DNA of 13,561 bases, from assembly GCA_025965755.1 (NCBI GenBank), contig JAOPWI010000408.1, positions 1-13,561 of the forward strand. The letters run 5' to 3'. Each line of letters opens with the position of its first letter. Position 1 is the first letter of the stretch. This document shows, in pieces, positions 13,455 to 13,561 of this stretch. This DNA is from Frankiales bacterium (lineage in GTDB: Bacteria; Actinomycetota; Actinomycetes; Mycobacteriales; SCTD01). The translations under genes and the position numbers were made by a program. A model generated the notes under the pieces. It saw only the letters and a list, made by a program, of their open reading frames with translations, was not told the DNA's origin and searched no databases.

Positions 13455-13561
13455 CTACCGGAGCAGGGACAGGACGCCCTGGCTGCTCTGGTTGGCCTGG
13501 GCGAGCATGGCCGTGCCGGCCTGGGACAGGATCTGGCTCTTGCTGAACCCGGTCATCTCCA
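13455..13561 (-). CDS. Flagellin, C-terminal end (runs off the window)
   Basis: The last 34 full codons before the TAG at 13455-13457 read EMTGFSKSQILSQAGT followed by AMLAQANQSSQGVLSLLR. This is the hallmark C-terminal D0 helix of bacterial flagellin, which packs with the N-terminal helix in the filament core and is also needed for export. The start and most of the protein lie outside the window. The short C-terminus (SLLR) is normal. The gene ends six bases before a 16-bp perfect hairpin, as expected for a highly expressed filament gene. This is the only evidence for motility in the window. The symbol fliC/hag would be usual but is not assigned because only the end is visible. Confidence 0.9.
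   Translation of the reverse strand, partial: EMTGFSKSQILSQAGTAMLAQANQSSQGVLSLLR

Noticed and set aside
1..13561. CRISPR array, tRNA, rRNA, insertion sequence or prophage genes
   Set aside because: I saw no regularly spaced direct repeats, no tRNA-like TTCRA loops in cloverleaf context, and no transposase or integrase motifs.

Overview
The window is very GC-rich DNA with the strong G/C third-position bias and GTG starts of a high-GC actinobacterium. It holds a flagellin, an F420 (deazaflavin)-type reductase, RsbU/SpoIIE-type regulators and a single-chain acyl-CoA carboxylase. A motile actinobacterium, for example of the Geodermatophilaceae type, would fit, but that placement is inference. 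I see no insertion sequence, integrase, tRNA, rRNA or CRISPR array. Ten complete genes and two edge-truncated genes account for nearly all of the sequence, and no gap exceeds about 180 bases.

Layout. At 1-587 (-) is the N-terminal part of an unrecognised protein, divergent from an SGNH/GDSL-type lipoprotein hydrolase at 674-1906 (+). A hairpin at 1923-1982 separates that gene from a small unannotated protein at 1990-2457 (-). A 40-residue Lys-rich protein (2640-2762, +) is followed by two hairpins and then an SDR oxidoreductase (2899-3618, -). Two large signalling phosphatases follow on the minus strand: a kinase-like ATPase/GAF/GAF/PPM protein (3677-6382) and a PAS/GAF/PPM protein (6469-8232). 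On the plus strand are a deazaflavin-dependent reductase (8338-8814) and a GNAT acetyltransferase (8921-9448). The GNAT gene converges, with overlapping stop codons, on a hotdog thioesterase (9445-9927, -). The last complete gene is a 1087-residue biotin carboxylase-BCCP-carboxyltransferase fusion (10061-13324, +). It faces the C-terminal end of a flagellin (13455-13561, -) across a 16-bp perfect hairpin.

How the genes relate. The signalling block (1990-8232) looks like a partner-switching or stress-response input system. Two SpoIIE/RsbU-type phosphatases carry different sensor domains. One also carries an RsbW-like ATPase and an internal helical module that aligns by eye with the whole stand-alone protein at 1990-2457. 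No STAS anti-anti-sigma factor or sigma factor is visible here, so the target lies elsewhere. The thioesterase and the acyl-CoA carboxylase are divergent neighbours and both act on acyl-CoA thioesters, which suggests a shared lipid or acyl-CoA role.

The most striking regulatory pattern is that six genes have an NANNNT hexamer followed by exactly six bases and then the chosen ATG/GTG. This is the geometry expected for leaderless transcripts. A seventh gene has the same element with an eight-base spacer.
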